This document shows, piece by piece, positions 36,665-43,946 of a DNA stretch of 64,000 nucleotides. Position 1 is the stretch's first letter, and each line of letters starts with the position of its first letter. The DNA is from Phycisphaera sp. GTDB lineage: Bacteria > Planctomycetota > Phycisphaerae > Phycisphaerales > Zrk34. The notes beneath the pieces were generated by a model. That model saw only the letters and a list, made by a program, of their open reading frames with translations, was not told the origin of the DNA and made no database searches. A program made the translations under genes and the position numbers. The DNA is taken from assembly GCA_016125285.1 (NCBI GenBank), contig WGMA01000048.1, forward strand, positions 1 to 64,000, written 5' to 3'.

Positions 36665-37342
36665 TCAACACTTGTGCTCGTGTTTGTTGGCAATGGCGTT
36701 CGCCATGAGGGTGTTCAGTCGACGGACGAGCGTTCGATGCGTGCCGGGGTGTTCGCGATGCGCGATGTGTCTGAGAGGGGTTTCACTCCGTGCGTGGCAG
36801 TGAAGGTGGTGGTGGTCCCGGGCGGCTTCGCGAACAGCCCTGCCCCAGCTATCAATGCCCACCACGACATCGGGCAGCACCTTGAAAAGCGGTTCGAACA
36901 CCGTGGTGTGGATCAGCACCAGTTCGACGCCCATCCGCTGGGTCTCCGCCTTGTCGTGTCCCCATGACACGGCCTCCACCTCATCGAGGCTGGGCGCCTC
37001 AGGTCCATTGAGACGGCATGCGGTTAGAACCCTGAACCCCTGTTGTGACGATCGTTCGACCCAATCCTCGAATCGGGTGGTGAAGATGATGTCGGTGTGC
37101 ACATACCCATACCAAATGGCGTCGGGGTATTCCTGACGCACAGATGTCAGCAGATCCCGAAGAAACGGGTTCGTCCCGCGGTAGCCGTAGACGGTCCGGG
37201 CATTGCGCGCGGGCTGGACGTCGAGAAATCGAGCCGACGCGTCGTGTTCCAGACGCTTGCGGCTCTCCGCCGCCAGCGCCATGCGTGGGCAGTGGAGGTC
37301 GAGGCCGTGGGTGCTGATGCCGATCGCGATTTCACAGGACAC
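36665..37342 (-). CDS. Hypothetical cargo protein, possibly glycosyltransferase-like
   Basis: 225 residues, no signal peptide. Notable parts are TVYGYRGTNPFLRDLLTSVR and YPDAIWYGYVHTDIIFTTRF, whose Asp-bearing strand resembles nucleotide-sugar-binding loops, and VELVLIHTTVFEPLFKVLPD. The C-terminal 60 residues are His/Arg-rich. I do not recognise a defined family. The GTG start has AAGGAATTC upstream. It lies 39 bases after the nucleotidyltransferase-kinase fusion and just before the methyltransferase, on the same strand. Confidence 0.6.
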   Translation of the reverse strand: MSCEIAIGISTHGLDLHCPRMALAAESRKRLEHDASARFLDVQPARNARTVYGYRGTNPFLRDLLTSVRQEYPDAIWYGYVHTDIIFTTRFEDWVERSSQQGFRVLTACRLNGPEAPSLDEVEAVSWGHDKAETQRMGVELVLIHTTVFEPLFKVLPDVVVGIDSWGRAVREAARDHHHLHCHARSETPLRHIAHREHPGTHRTLVRRLNTLMANAIANKHEHKC

Positions 37343-37381
37343 GTTGAATTCCTTGTGTGCGTAGACAAGATAAGAAACGAC

Positions 37382-38542
37382 TCAGACCCATTCGTGTGTG
37401 GCGATGGCGCTCTTCGGCCGTCGTATCCGGATGGGTACGGCGTGCTGCGAAACGATCCCGACGCCAAGCAGGTACCCGCCGCCGCCCGCACCGGTCATCT
37501 TCGCGCCGAGGCAGCCGCTGGTGACCGATTCAACATCACGCGCAACCTCGCGCGGCATCATCGACGGGAACATCGCCAGCTGCGCCCCAAGCGAGGTGTT
37601 CAGCGCCCGGCCCAAGCGCTGCGCGTCCTTCTTGCAGATCGCCTCCCAGCAGTCATCCGCTGCTTCCGCTAGGCGTCGCGCCGAAGACTTGGTGATGCGG
37701 CGGCCTCGAAGCGGGTCGTAGTCGCGGCTGCGGATTCCCAGCGGGACAAGAGATAACACAGATTCAAGCCATGACAGGGTCGACTCATCGACGATAGAGG
37801 TGATCGACTGCGGCCAGTAGTCACCGCTGTAATCCAGTCGGTTCACGCCGGCAAGCAGCAACCCCAAATGATCCTGTGATCCGCTGACATGCGGGGATAT
37901 GCCGGGAGCGTTATCGCACGCGAACAACACGCGAGCGTTGCGCACCGCGTCGCCGCTCGGCAAGACACCGCCCCACAGGTCGATAGCGGTCTGGCGGCTT
38001 GAGCCGGCCAGCCCCGTGTATTGGGTGAACCGCTCGTCCGCCTCGACCGAGGCGACAACGACGGGACCGGGATGGAGTCTCGATACAAACGGTTGATCGA
38101 GCCAACCGCCGACGATCTCAACCCGGTAGGGAAACGGCATAGCGTCTCGGATCGCCGACGAGCTGATCGCGTCGATCCCTTTACGTGGTGTGCGGCGCAG
38201 GACTTCATACGCCACACCAAGCGACTCGCAGAAACGCCGTTTCTCGGCACGGTCGCCGTCGTCGTTGACAACGAACACATCCGGACGGTTGGCCTTCATT
38301 TCCGGCTCAAAATCCAGCCAGCCCGAACCGCTGCCGATGCAAACATCATGAACCCATCGGATGGCGCCGACCACCTCAGCCCGTTGACGCTCATTGCAGA
38401 CCGGGTACCGCCCCTTGAGGGAGCGGATCGTTTCGTCGGAACCAAGGCACACGTACAGACGGCCGAATTCCGCGGCGCGTCGCAGGAACTCAACGTGGCC
38501 GGCGTGGAACAGATCGAAGCAGCCGCTGACCATGACCTTCAT
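37382..38542 (-). CDS. Cytidylyltransferase-GHMP kinase fusion
   Basis: 386 residues with two enzymes. Residues 1-132 form a TagD/RfaE-type nucleotidyltransferase: VSGCFDLFHAGHVEFLRRA has the HxGH motif (13-16), and the ISSSAIR motif (127-132) is intact. Residues 140-386 form a GHMP sugar kinase: RVEIVGGWLDQPFVSRLHPG, the phosphate loop TGLAGSSRQTA (176-185), and the C-terminal MTGAGGGGYLLG (349-360). Together they could phosphorylate a sugar and activate it as an NDP-sugar, analogous to HldE, whose kinase is instead a PfkB type. AGGA lies upstream of the ATG at 38542; a start at 38572 is possible. Confidence 0.82.
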   Translation of the reverse strand: MKVMVSGCFDLFHAGHVEFLRRAAEFGRLYVCLGSDETIRSLKGRYPVCNERQRAEVVGAIRWVHDVCIGSGSGWLDFEPEMKANRPDVFVVNDDGDRAEKRRFCESLGVAYEVLRRTPRKGIDAISSSAIRDAMPFPYRVEIVGGWLDQPFVSRLHPGPVVVASVEADERFTQYTGLAGSSRQTAIDLWGGVLPSGDAVRNARVLFACDNAPGISPHVSGSQDHLGLLLAGVNRLDYSGDYWPQSITSIVDESTLSWLESVLSLVPLGIRSRDYDPLRGRRITKSSARRLAEAADDCWEAICKKDAQRLGRALNTSLGAQLAMFPSMMPREVARDVESVTSGCLGAKMTGAGGGGYLLGVGIVSQHAVPIRIRRPKSAIATHEWV

Positions 38543-38779
38543 CACGTCGTCCTGCGCACCTGAAACATCCAATGCGACACCCCTCGTGTTCCCGCATCAC
38601 CCATTCGCATGATCGGTTGGTCGAGTGGGTGCGTCAAGCGTAGCTTTTCGTTGGAATCACGTTCTCATCGCCCGGCTTTCGTCGGCGCGAGATGGAAAAG
38701 ACTTGCCCATTGTCGCGCACCGCCGGTATGATCCGCGTCGTCGCCACATGTAGTCGGGTCATGCGAAAGGGGCCGGGTC

Positions 38780-40102
38780 ATGTCATCACGAGTAACACGC
38801 GGCCTTGTGGCTATCGTCATGTTCTTGGCGCTGACCGGGTGCGGCCAGCACCTCAAGGAACGCGAACTTCAGGACGTGGCCAAGGACTGGTGCATGACGA
38901 TCCGCGCCAGCCAGGTCATTCCGGTATACCCGCTGTCCGAGGACGTGCAGCCGGGCGACGTCTTCGTCGTCGCGACGCCGATCTCGGAGCAGGCGCGTCT
39001 GTACCGTGAGAAGGGGTTCCTACCACTCGATCAGTTGGTGACCCGGCTGGGCAACCTCGATTACCCCGGCTTCTATGGGGATTCGTATTGGTTAGGCACC
39101 TACGCGGCGGTCCCACACGAGCGTCCGCGCCGCAACGGCAACGAGCCGGTGATCCAAGCGTCGGCGCCTCGCGTGGCGTTCCCTTCCTACACCTTCGAGG
39201 TGCAGAGCGGCGTGGGCATGAAGCTCGCGGTTCCGGTCAACGGCGTGCCGGTGGGGTTAGGGTTGATGCAGGCCGACCGGGCGACCGGCTCGATCACCAT
39301 CAGTGACGCGTCGACCTACGGGATCGACTCGGAGGGTCTGCTGCGTCACCTGCACGAGTGGGCCGAGCGGCCCGAGGTCCGCGAGAAACTCGCTGAGACC
39401 GCCACAGTGCACAACCGCACACTGTTTCTTCGCGTCGTCAGCCGCGTCTATCTCACCTCGTCGGTGGTTGTGTCGCTGGTCAATCAGGACAGCGCCAGCG
39501 GCGCCCTCGATGTCGGGAAGAAACAGGATGTGACCGTCCTGGACCTCAAGGATAAAGCCGCCGCCGCGGCATATGTCGAATCGATCAAGACGCTCTCGGC
39601 CGCGTTGAACGAGGCGCTGCCGGGCGGTTCGCTGCGCGTGGCGCAGGCGTCGTCACGGTCGATCACCATGCGGGAGTCGTTCGATCGGCCGCTGGTGCTG
39701 GGGTACCTCGGCCTTGATGTGCCGGTACGCCACAACGGTGATCTCGGCCCACCGGTTGCGACGCAGGCGACTCTGTTGTCCGCCGTCTCTGGACCGGTTG
39801 TCGTCGGGGAGCTGACGCGTTCCCAGAAGGACTACAGCTTGCGAAAGCAGGTGCTGCTGCGCCTTGCCAAGATCAAGCCGCAACAGGCGTCGAGCATCGC
39901 CTTGGAAATGGCGGGCGTGCTGCCGAAGGACCAGTTCGGCCGGTACGTGGGCATGGCGCCGCAGCAGTGGACTGCCGACACCTTCGACGAGTTCATCGAG
40001 ACGCTCGATGCTTATGTGGGCAATGACCCGACGGGCCACCGCACGGAGAAGGTGATCCGCGTCTACGACGCGGCGTTCGAGAGGAGCCGGGGCAATGGCT
40101 GA
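38780..40102 (+). CDS. Lipoprotein of unknown function (440 aa)
   Basis: Signal with lipobox LTGC (Cys21). The mature protein has no recognised family; motifs include FVVATPISEQARLYREKGFL and GKKQDVTVLDLKDKAAAAAY, and the C-terminus is helical. Its stop overlaps the start of the next gene by eight bases, and an alpha/beta hydrolase gene follows, so three genes probably form an operon. A lipoprotein with a neighbouring hydrolase can indicate an effector-immunity pair or a secreted-lipase chaperone. Neither is shown here. Confidence 0.7.
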   Translation: MSSRVTRGLVAIVMFLALTGCGQHLKERELQDVAKDWCMTIRASQVIPVYPLSEDVQPGDVFVVATPISEQARLYREKGFLPLDQLVTRLGNLDYPGFYGDSYWLGTYAAVPHERPRRNGNEPVIQASAPRVAFPSYTFEVQSGVGMKLAVPVNGVPVGLGLMQADRATGSITISDASTYGIDSEGLLRHLHEWAERPEVREKLAETATVHNRTLFLRVVSRVYLTSSVVVSLVNQDSASGALDVGKKQDVTVLDLKDKAAAAAYVESIKTLSAALNEALPGGSLRVAQASSRSITMRESFDRPLVLGYLGLDVPVRHNGDLGPPVATQATLLSAVSGPVVVGELTRSQKDYSLRKQVLLRLAKIKPQQASSIALEMAGVLPKDQFGRYVGMAPQQWTADTFDEFIETLDAYVGNDPTGHRTEKVIRVYDAAFERSRGNG

Positions 40103-40271
40103 CTACATCGACCGTGACGTGACGGGCTGGGACGCCGAGCGGCTGGTCCGCTATATCAACCAGCGGCTGGAGACCAACCCGTCGGTGCAAATCTTCCGCC
40201 GCGGATCGCAGGTCATCTGTCGCACGTGGAAGATCGAGTTCGAGGTCATCGACGACGCCCCGGAAGCGTGA
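40095..40271 (+). CDS. Small hypothetical protein (58 aa)
   Basis: 58 residues, starting MADYIDRDVTGWDAERLVRY and ending with an acidic EVIDDAPEA. It overlaps the lipoprotein stop by eight bases and the hydrolase gene starts 15 bases later. Its position in a tightly packed operon supports its being real. Family unknown. Confidence 0.65.
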   Translation: MADYIDRDVTGWDAERLVRYINQRLETNPSVQIFRRGSQVICRTWKIEFEVIDDAPEA

Positions 40272-40286
40272 GCGCGAGGCACTCCC

Positions 40287-41777
40287 ATGAAGCCCATTGT
40301 GCTGATCCACGGTTACAGCGCCGAGAGCGAGCAGACGACCAAGTCGGCGATCGAGTCGATCTACGGCGACCTACCGCGGGTGCTCAAGGGTCAGTACGGC
40401 CGGGACAGGGTCGTCGAGATCAACCTCAGCCGGTACATCTCGCTGGACGACGGGATCAGTCTGGACGACATCTCCCGGGGTCTGAACCGCGTGCTGAACG
40501 ATGAGTATCGACACCTTCTTAAGAGCGGCTTCCACTGCGTTGTTCACAGCACCGGCGCGCTGGTGATCCGTAACTGGCTGCGACGGTTCAGCGCCAAGCC
40601 CTCGCCACTGCAGAACCTCGTCTACCTCGCGGGGGCGAACTTCGGCAGCGGCTGGGCGCACATCGGCAAGGGGCAGTTCGCCAAGTGGGGCCGGATGGTC
40701 TTCCAACAGGGCGAGCGCGGCGTACGGGTGCTACACGCTCTCGAACTGGGTTCGAGTTGGACGATCGACCTGCATCGGCACTTCCTGTCCCGTGGCAACC
40801 ACCCCGACACGGACTACGGCGTTTACGAGCACGTGGTCATCGGCTCGCAGGCGGACGTAGGGTGGTTCGCGGCGCCGATCCGCTATGCCAAGGAGGACGG
40901 GTCTGACGGCGTGGTCCGTGTCGCGGCCAGCAACCTGAATTACAACTACGTTCGCTTCGAGCCGACCGCCGAGGCGCTTCGAATCGACTGGAAGGAGGCG
41001 CTGCGGCAGCGCAACCGCGACCGCAATCGCCAGAGGCAAGGCCGCGAATCATGGTACGAGGTGGTGGAGGCTTCCCAGCCCGGTATACGCGGCCGCCCCG
41101 TGATCCCATTCGGCATTCCGTACGAGTGCGCGCATAGCGGTGAGAAGATGGGCGTCGTCACTGGTGAGGCGTGCCGCGAGCAGATCCTGCGGATGCTCGA
41201 TCTGGCCTTCAAGACGGACGCCGACAACTGGGCCGTCCGTGTCGACGCCTACAACCGCGAGACCGCGGCGACATATGAGCAGGTCCTGTCCGACCACGTG
41301 CCCAGCCGGTGGCGAAAGTGGCTGACCGAGCCGCGTGCGCAGTACGACAAGCACGCGCAGGTCGTCATCCGCGTCCGCGACCAGGATGGCCGACCGATCG
41401 AACACTTCGACGTGTTCTTCAACTCGGTCTTGAGCCTCCGGGATGGGTCGTTGCCGATCAACCGGCTCATGGAGGCCAAGCACGTCAACTCACTGACGCC
41501 GGGCGTCATCACTTTTTACCTTCGCACCGATGCTTTCGACGAAGTGGCCGACGCCGGCAAGGGCGGCTGGACTCCGCGCGTGCCGTTGGTCGATGGCTGC
41601 TACCTGGAAGTCTCGGCGGCCGAACCGCAGACGGAGGATATCCTCTACCTGCCGATGCGCTTCGAGTTCACGCCGCAGCAACTGGTCGAGTACATCCAGC
41701 CGCACCGCACGACGATCCTGGACATCGTGCTGCTCCGTCTGCCGTCACCCGATGTCTACCGGATGGTGACCGCTTGA
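40287..41777 (+). CDS. Alpha/beta hydrolase, lipase-like
   Basis: 496 residues. KPIVLIHGYSAESEQ gives the HG oxyanion motif and HCVVHSTGALVIRNWLRR the nucleophile elbow, with Ser in H-S-T-G and a Val in place of the first Gly of G-x-S-x-G. The fold continues to about residue 300. The C-terminal 190 residues form a separate domain (VVIRVRDQDGRPIEHFDVFF, beta-sandwich-like). No signal peptide is seen, so it is cytoplasmic or exported by another route. It is the third gene of an operon with a lipoprotein and a small protein. Substrate unknown. Confidence 0.8.
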   Translation: MKPIVLIHGYSAESEQTTKSAIESIYGDLPRVLKGQYGRDRVVEINLSRYISLDDGISLDDISRGLNRVLNDEYRHLLKSGFHCVVHSTGALVIRNWLRRFSAKPSPLQNLVYLAGANFGSGWAHIGKGQFAKWGRMVFQQGERGVRVLHALELGSSWTIDLHRHFLSRGNHPDTDYGVYEHVVIGSQADVGWFAAPIRYAKEDGSDGVVRVAASNLNYNYVRFEPTAEALRIDWKEALRQRNRDRNRQRQGRESWYEVVEASQPGIRGRPVIPFGIPYECAHSGEKMGVVTGEACREQILRMLDLAFKTDADNWAVRVDAYNRETAATYEQVLSDHVPSRWRKWLTEPRAQYDKHAQVVIRVRDQDGRPIEHFDVFFNSVLSLRDGSLPINRLMEAKHVNSLTPGVITFYLRTDAFDEVADAGKGGWTPRVPLVDGCYLEVSAAEPQTEDILYLPMRFEFTPQQLVEYIQPHRTTILDIVLLRLPSPDVYRMVTA

Positions 41778-41879
41778 ATGCCGGTCTCGCCGGTGAGGCC
41801 GCAGTGGAGTTCGGTCCTCAGCACGTAACGCCTGACGCAATTGTGAATCGATGGAGAGGAATCGACGCGCGGGGTGAAC

Positions 41880-42605
41880 ATGACATCCGTTGGCTCACTG
41901 ACATGGAATGACGTCGTCTGGTGGCGCAACGACTTCGACAACGTCGGGGACGGCCCGCTCAATGATTATCTGATGCCTCGTCTGTTTCCCATGCTCAGTG
42001 CCGACACCGGCAACCCCCGCGCCGTGTTTATGGGGATCGGGAGCATCCTCGGATTCCGGCGCAGCCATCTTCCGCGTGCCTGGCAGGAGTTGCCGTGGAT
42101 CATCTTCGGCAGCGGCTATCAGTACGGCAGGCTCACCGTGCCGCCGCGCAGTTGCGCGTTCGCGTTACGCGGCGCGCAGACCGCACGCCTCCTGCCGCAT
42201 CTCGACCCCATCGCATTAGCCGACCCCGCCATCCTATTGCCCCTGCACTTGCCACGCGACGTGGAGTCGCGCCCGGGTCGCACGGGTGTGGTCGTCCGAT
42301 ATGACTGGCGTGGTCACCGCAGCCATGACGTATTTGACACGCGGACAGGCGGCGATTTTGTTGGATGGATGCGGAAGCTCTGGGGCTACGAACGGATCGT
42401 GACCGACTCCTTCCACGCCGCCGTTTTTGCCGACGCCTATGGCATCCCGTGGGTCCCGATGCGATGGGAGTTGAAGTGGGCGGATCATTTCGCAACAGAT
42501 GCCCCGAGGGAGTTCACGCTGACCGATCGGCGACGCCTGGCCACCATGCAGGAAGAGTTGATCCGCGCCGCCGCGGCGCTGAACAGTGCGCTGTCGGATC
42601 GGTAG
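41880..42605 (+). CDS. Polysaccharide pyruvyl transferase family protein
   Basis: 241 residues. DNVGDGPLNDYLMPRLFP is the characteristic N-VGD-L start. GIGSILGFRRSHLPRAW, IIFGSGYQYGRLTVPP, FALRGAQTARLLPHLDP, the DPAILLP motif and YERIVTDSFHAAVFADAYGI complete the CsaB-like order. The family transfers pyruvate from phosphoenolpyruvate to sugars in capsule and S-layer polymers. At 241 residues it is shorter than CsaB-type enzymes (about 350). The ATG at 41880 is preceded by GGGGTG; GTG at 41874 is an alternative. Confidence 0.85.
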   Translation: MTSVGSLTWNDVVWWRNDFDNVGDGPLNDYLMPRLFPMLSADTGNPRAVFMGIGSILGFRRSHLPRAWQELPWIIFGSGYQYGRLTVPPRSCAFALRGAQTARLLPHLDPIALADPAILLPLHLPRDVESRPGRTGVVVRYDWRGHRSHDVFDTRTGGDFVGWMRKLWGYERIVTDSFHAAVFADAYGIPWVPMRWELKWADHFATDAPREFTLTDRRRLATMQEELIRAAAALNSALSDR

Positions 42606-42623
42606 CGGTCTTGCCGCCGCCAC

Positions 42624-43358
42624 TTATCGCTGGAACAATTCCCACAATGTCTTAAGCCGCCATTTCTCCTTGCCGTTGGCGTGGAACACACAGGGGCTGG
42701 TCTTGGTCAAGTGGTTGAACGGCCGCTTGCCCCATTCAATGTCGTGGTTGAGGACCCACCGCCAGTCCAACCCGCCAAGGCACTGGAAGATGTCACACCC
42801 GTAATCGACCTCAATCGATCCGGGCTGTTCCATGAACAGGTGAAAGAACGCGGCTTGGTCGCACTGCTTGATGCCTCGCCCCTTCTCTTGATAACCGTTG
42901 TCTTCCGTCTCGATCAGCGCTTCGAGGCGCGAGGTGAACGCGTCCCATGTCGCCATGTACCCGCCGCTGTTGGGATAGCGGAAGCGGTTCGGCACATTTT
43001 TCGGCACCGGACACGCATCGCCGTACTTCTTCGTCCACGGCCAGCAGAAGTGCTCGCCGCTGATGAGGAAGGGGTGGCCGAGCTTCTCGAACTTGGTGTG
43101 AATCTCACCGAGACCCGTGGCAAACAGGCAATCGACGCCATCGACCAGCAGGACATAGTCGTAATCTGTGGCGTCCTTCAATTCAGCGTAGACACGTTCG
43201 ACCTTGGACGTGAAATACCCTTGCCATTTCTCGCCGACGCCGATCGGCGTGACCTCGATGCCATGGTATGCCGCCGACTCCATGAACCACCGGGCGGTCT
43301 GCGGCGGCTTGCCGGCATAGAACATCGGTGTGATGACGAGTGTGTTCTTGAAGTTCAT
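42624..43358 (-). CDS. PLOD-like glycosyltransferase
   Basis: 244 residues. LVITPMFYAGKPPQTARWFM and YDYVLLVDGVDCLFATGLGE contain a DGVD metal/sugar site, and FRYPNSGGYMATWDAFTSRL follows. This is the order seen in the glycosyltransferase domain of procollagen lysyl hydroxylase/glucosyltransferase-type proteins and their bacterial homologues. The acceptor is unknown. It converges on the pyruvyltransferase gene (18-base gap). The ATG at 43358 was chosen because the upstream in-frame codons encode low-complexity Arg/Thr-rich sequence. Confidence 0.75.
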   Translation of the reverse strand: MNFKNTLVITPMFYAGKPPQTARWFMESAAYHGIEVTPIGVGEKWQGYFTSKVERVYAELKDATDYDYVLLVDGVDCLFATGLGEIHTKFEKLGHPFLISGEHFCWPWTKKYGDACPVPKNVPNRFRYPNSGGYMATWDAFTSRLEALIETEDNGYQEKGRGIKQCDQAAFFHLFMEQPGSIEVDYGCDIFQCLGGLDWRWVLNHDIEWGKRPFNHLTKTSPCVFHANGKEKWRLKTLWELFQR

Positions 43359-43461
43359 GGTTGCTCTCTCGACTCGACTGACCCGCTGAGTTCCGGTTCC
43401 GCCATCGTTTCGCCGATTCGTCGTACGACCATGCTTTTCGCTGAGACGCACACGGGGCGCA

Positions 43462-43800
43462 TCAGTCATCCGTATCTCCGGAGTGATCGGAGTTTCCGGG
43501 GGTTCCGGGGGAGGCCGGTCTGCCGAACAGCGTTACCCAGAACAGCGCTGGCGTCGCCAGTGCGTTGAACCAGACCCAGTGCTGTTCACACAGCCGCCAG
43601 AACAAGGGAGACAACAGCATCCCGGCCCAGAAGCTGAAGCAGATGTAGCAATCCAGAGCCCCCGCCGCGGAAGCAGGCAGCATGCGGCGCAGCACGCGCT
43701 CGCGTAGCCACGCCGTCGGGCCGTTCTGCGGCCAGACGATAAGCACCGTCAGGCCGACGGTCGAAAGCAGCATCGTGACCAACCAAGCGAGTTCGGACAT
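43462..43800 (-). CDS. Small membrane protein, DUF1360-like
   Basis: 112 residues. An N-terminal span (LAWLVTMLLSTVGLTVLIVW), then a motif LDCYICFSFWAGMLLSPLFW with a C-Y-I-C pair in a membrane segment, resembles DUF1360 proteins of spores and phages. A third span and a Gly/Asp-rich tail follow. Family assignment is tentative. Confidence 0.55.
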   Translation of the reverse strand: MSELAWLVTMLLSTVGLTVLIVWPQNGPTAWLRERVLRRMLPASAAGALDCYICFSFWAGMLLSPLFWRLCEQHWVWFNALATPALFWVTLFGRPASPGTPGNSDHSGDTDD

Positions 43801-43946
43801 GCGCCGAGTTTACCCCGGACCGTGTGTTGGCGTTGTGTGAAAACCGGATCGCCATGTAGCCCATAGTTGCACTATGTGCTGGTCCGATTATACTCCCGGC
43901 TGGTCACTTGTCACTCGATGACCGCGTCGCACACATGGGGGGCGGC

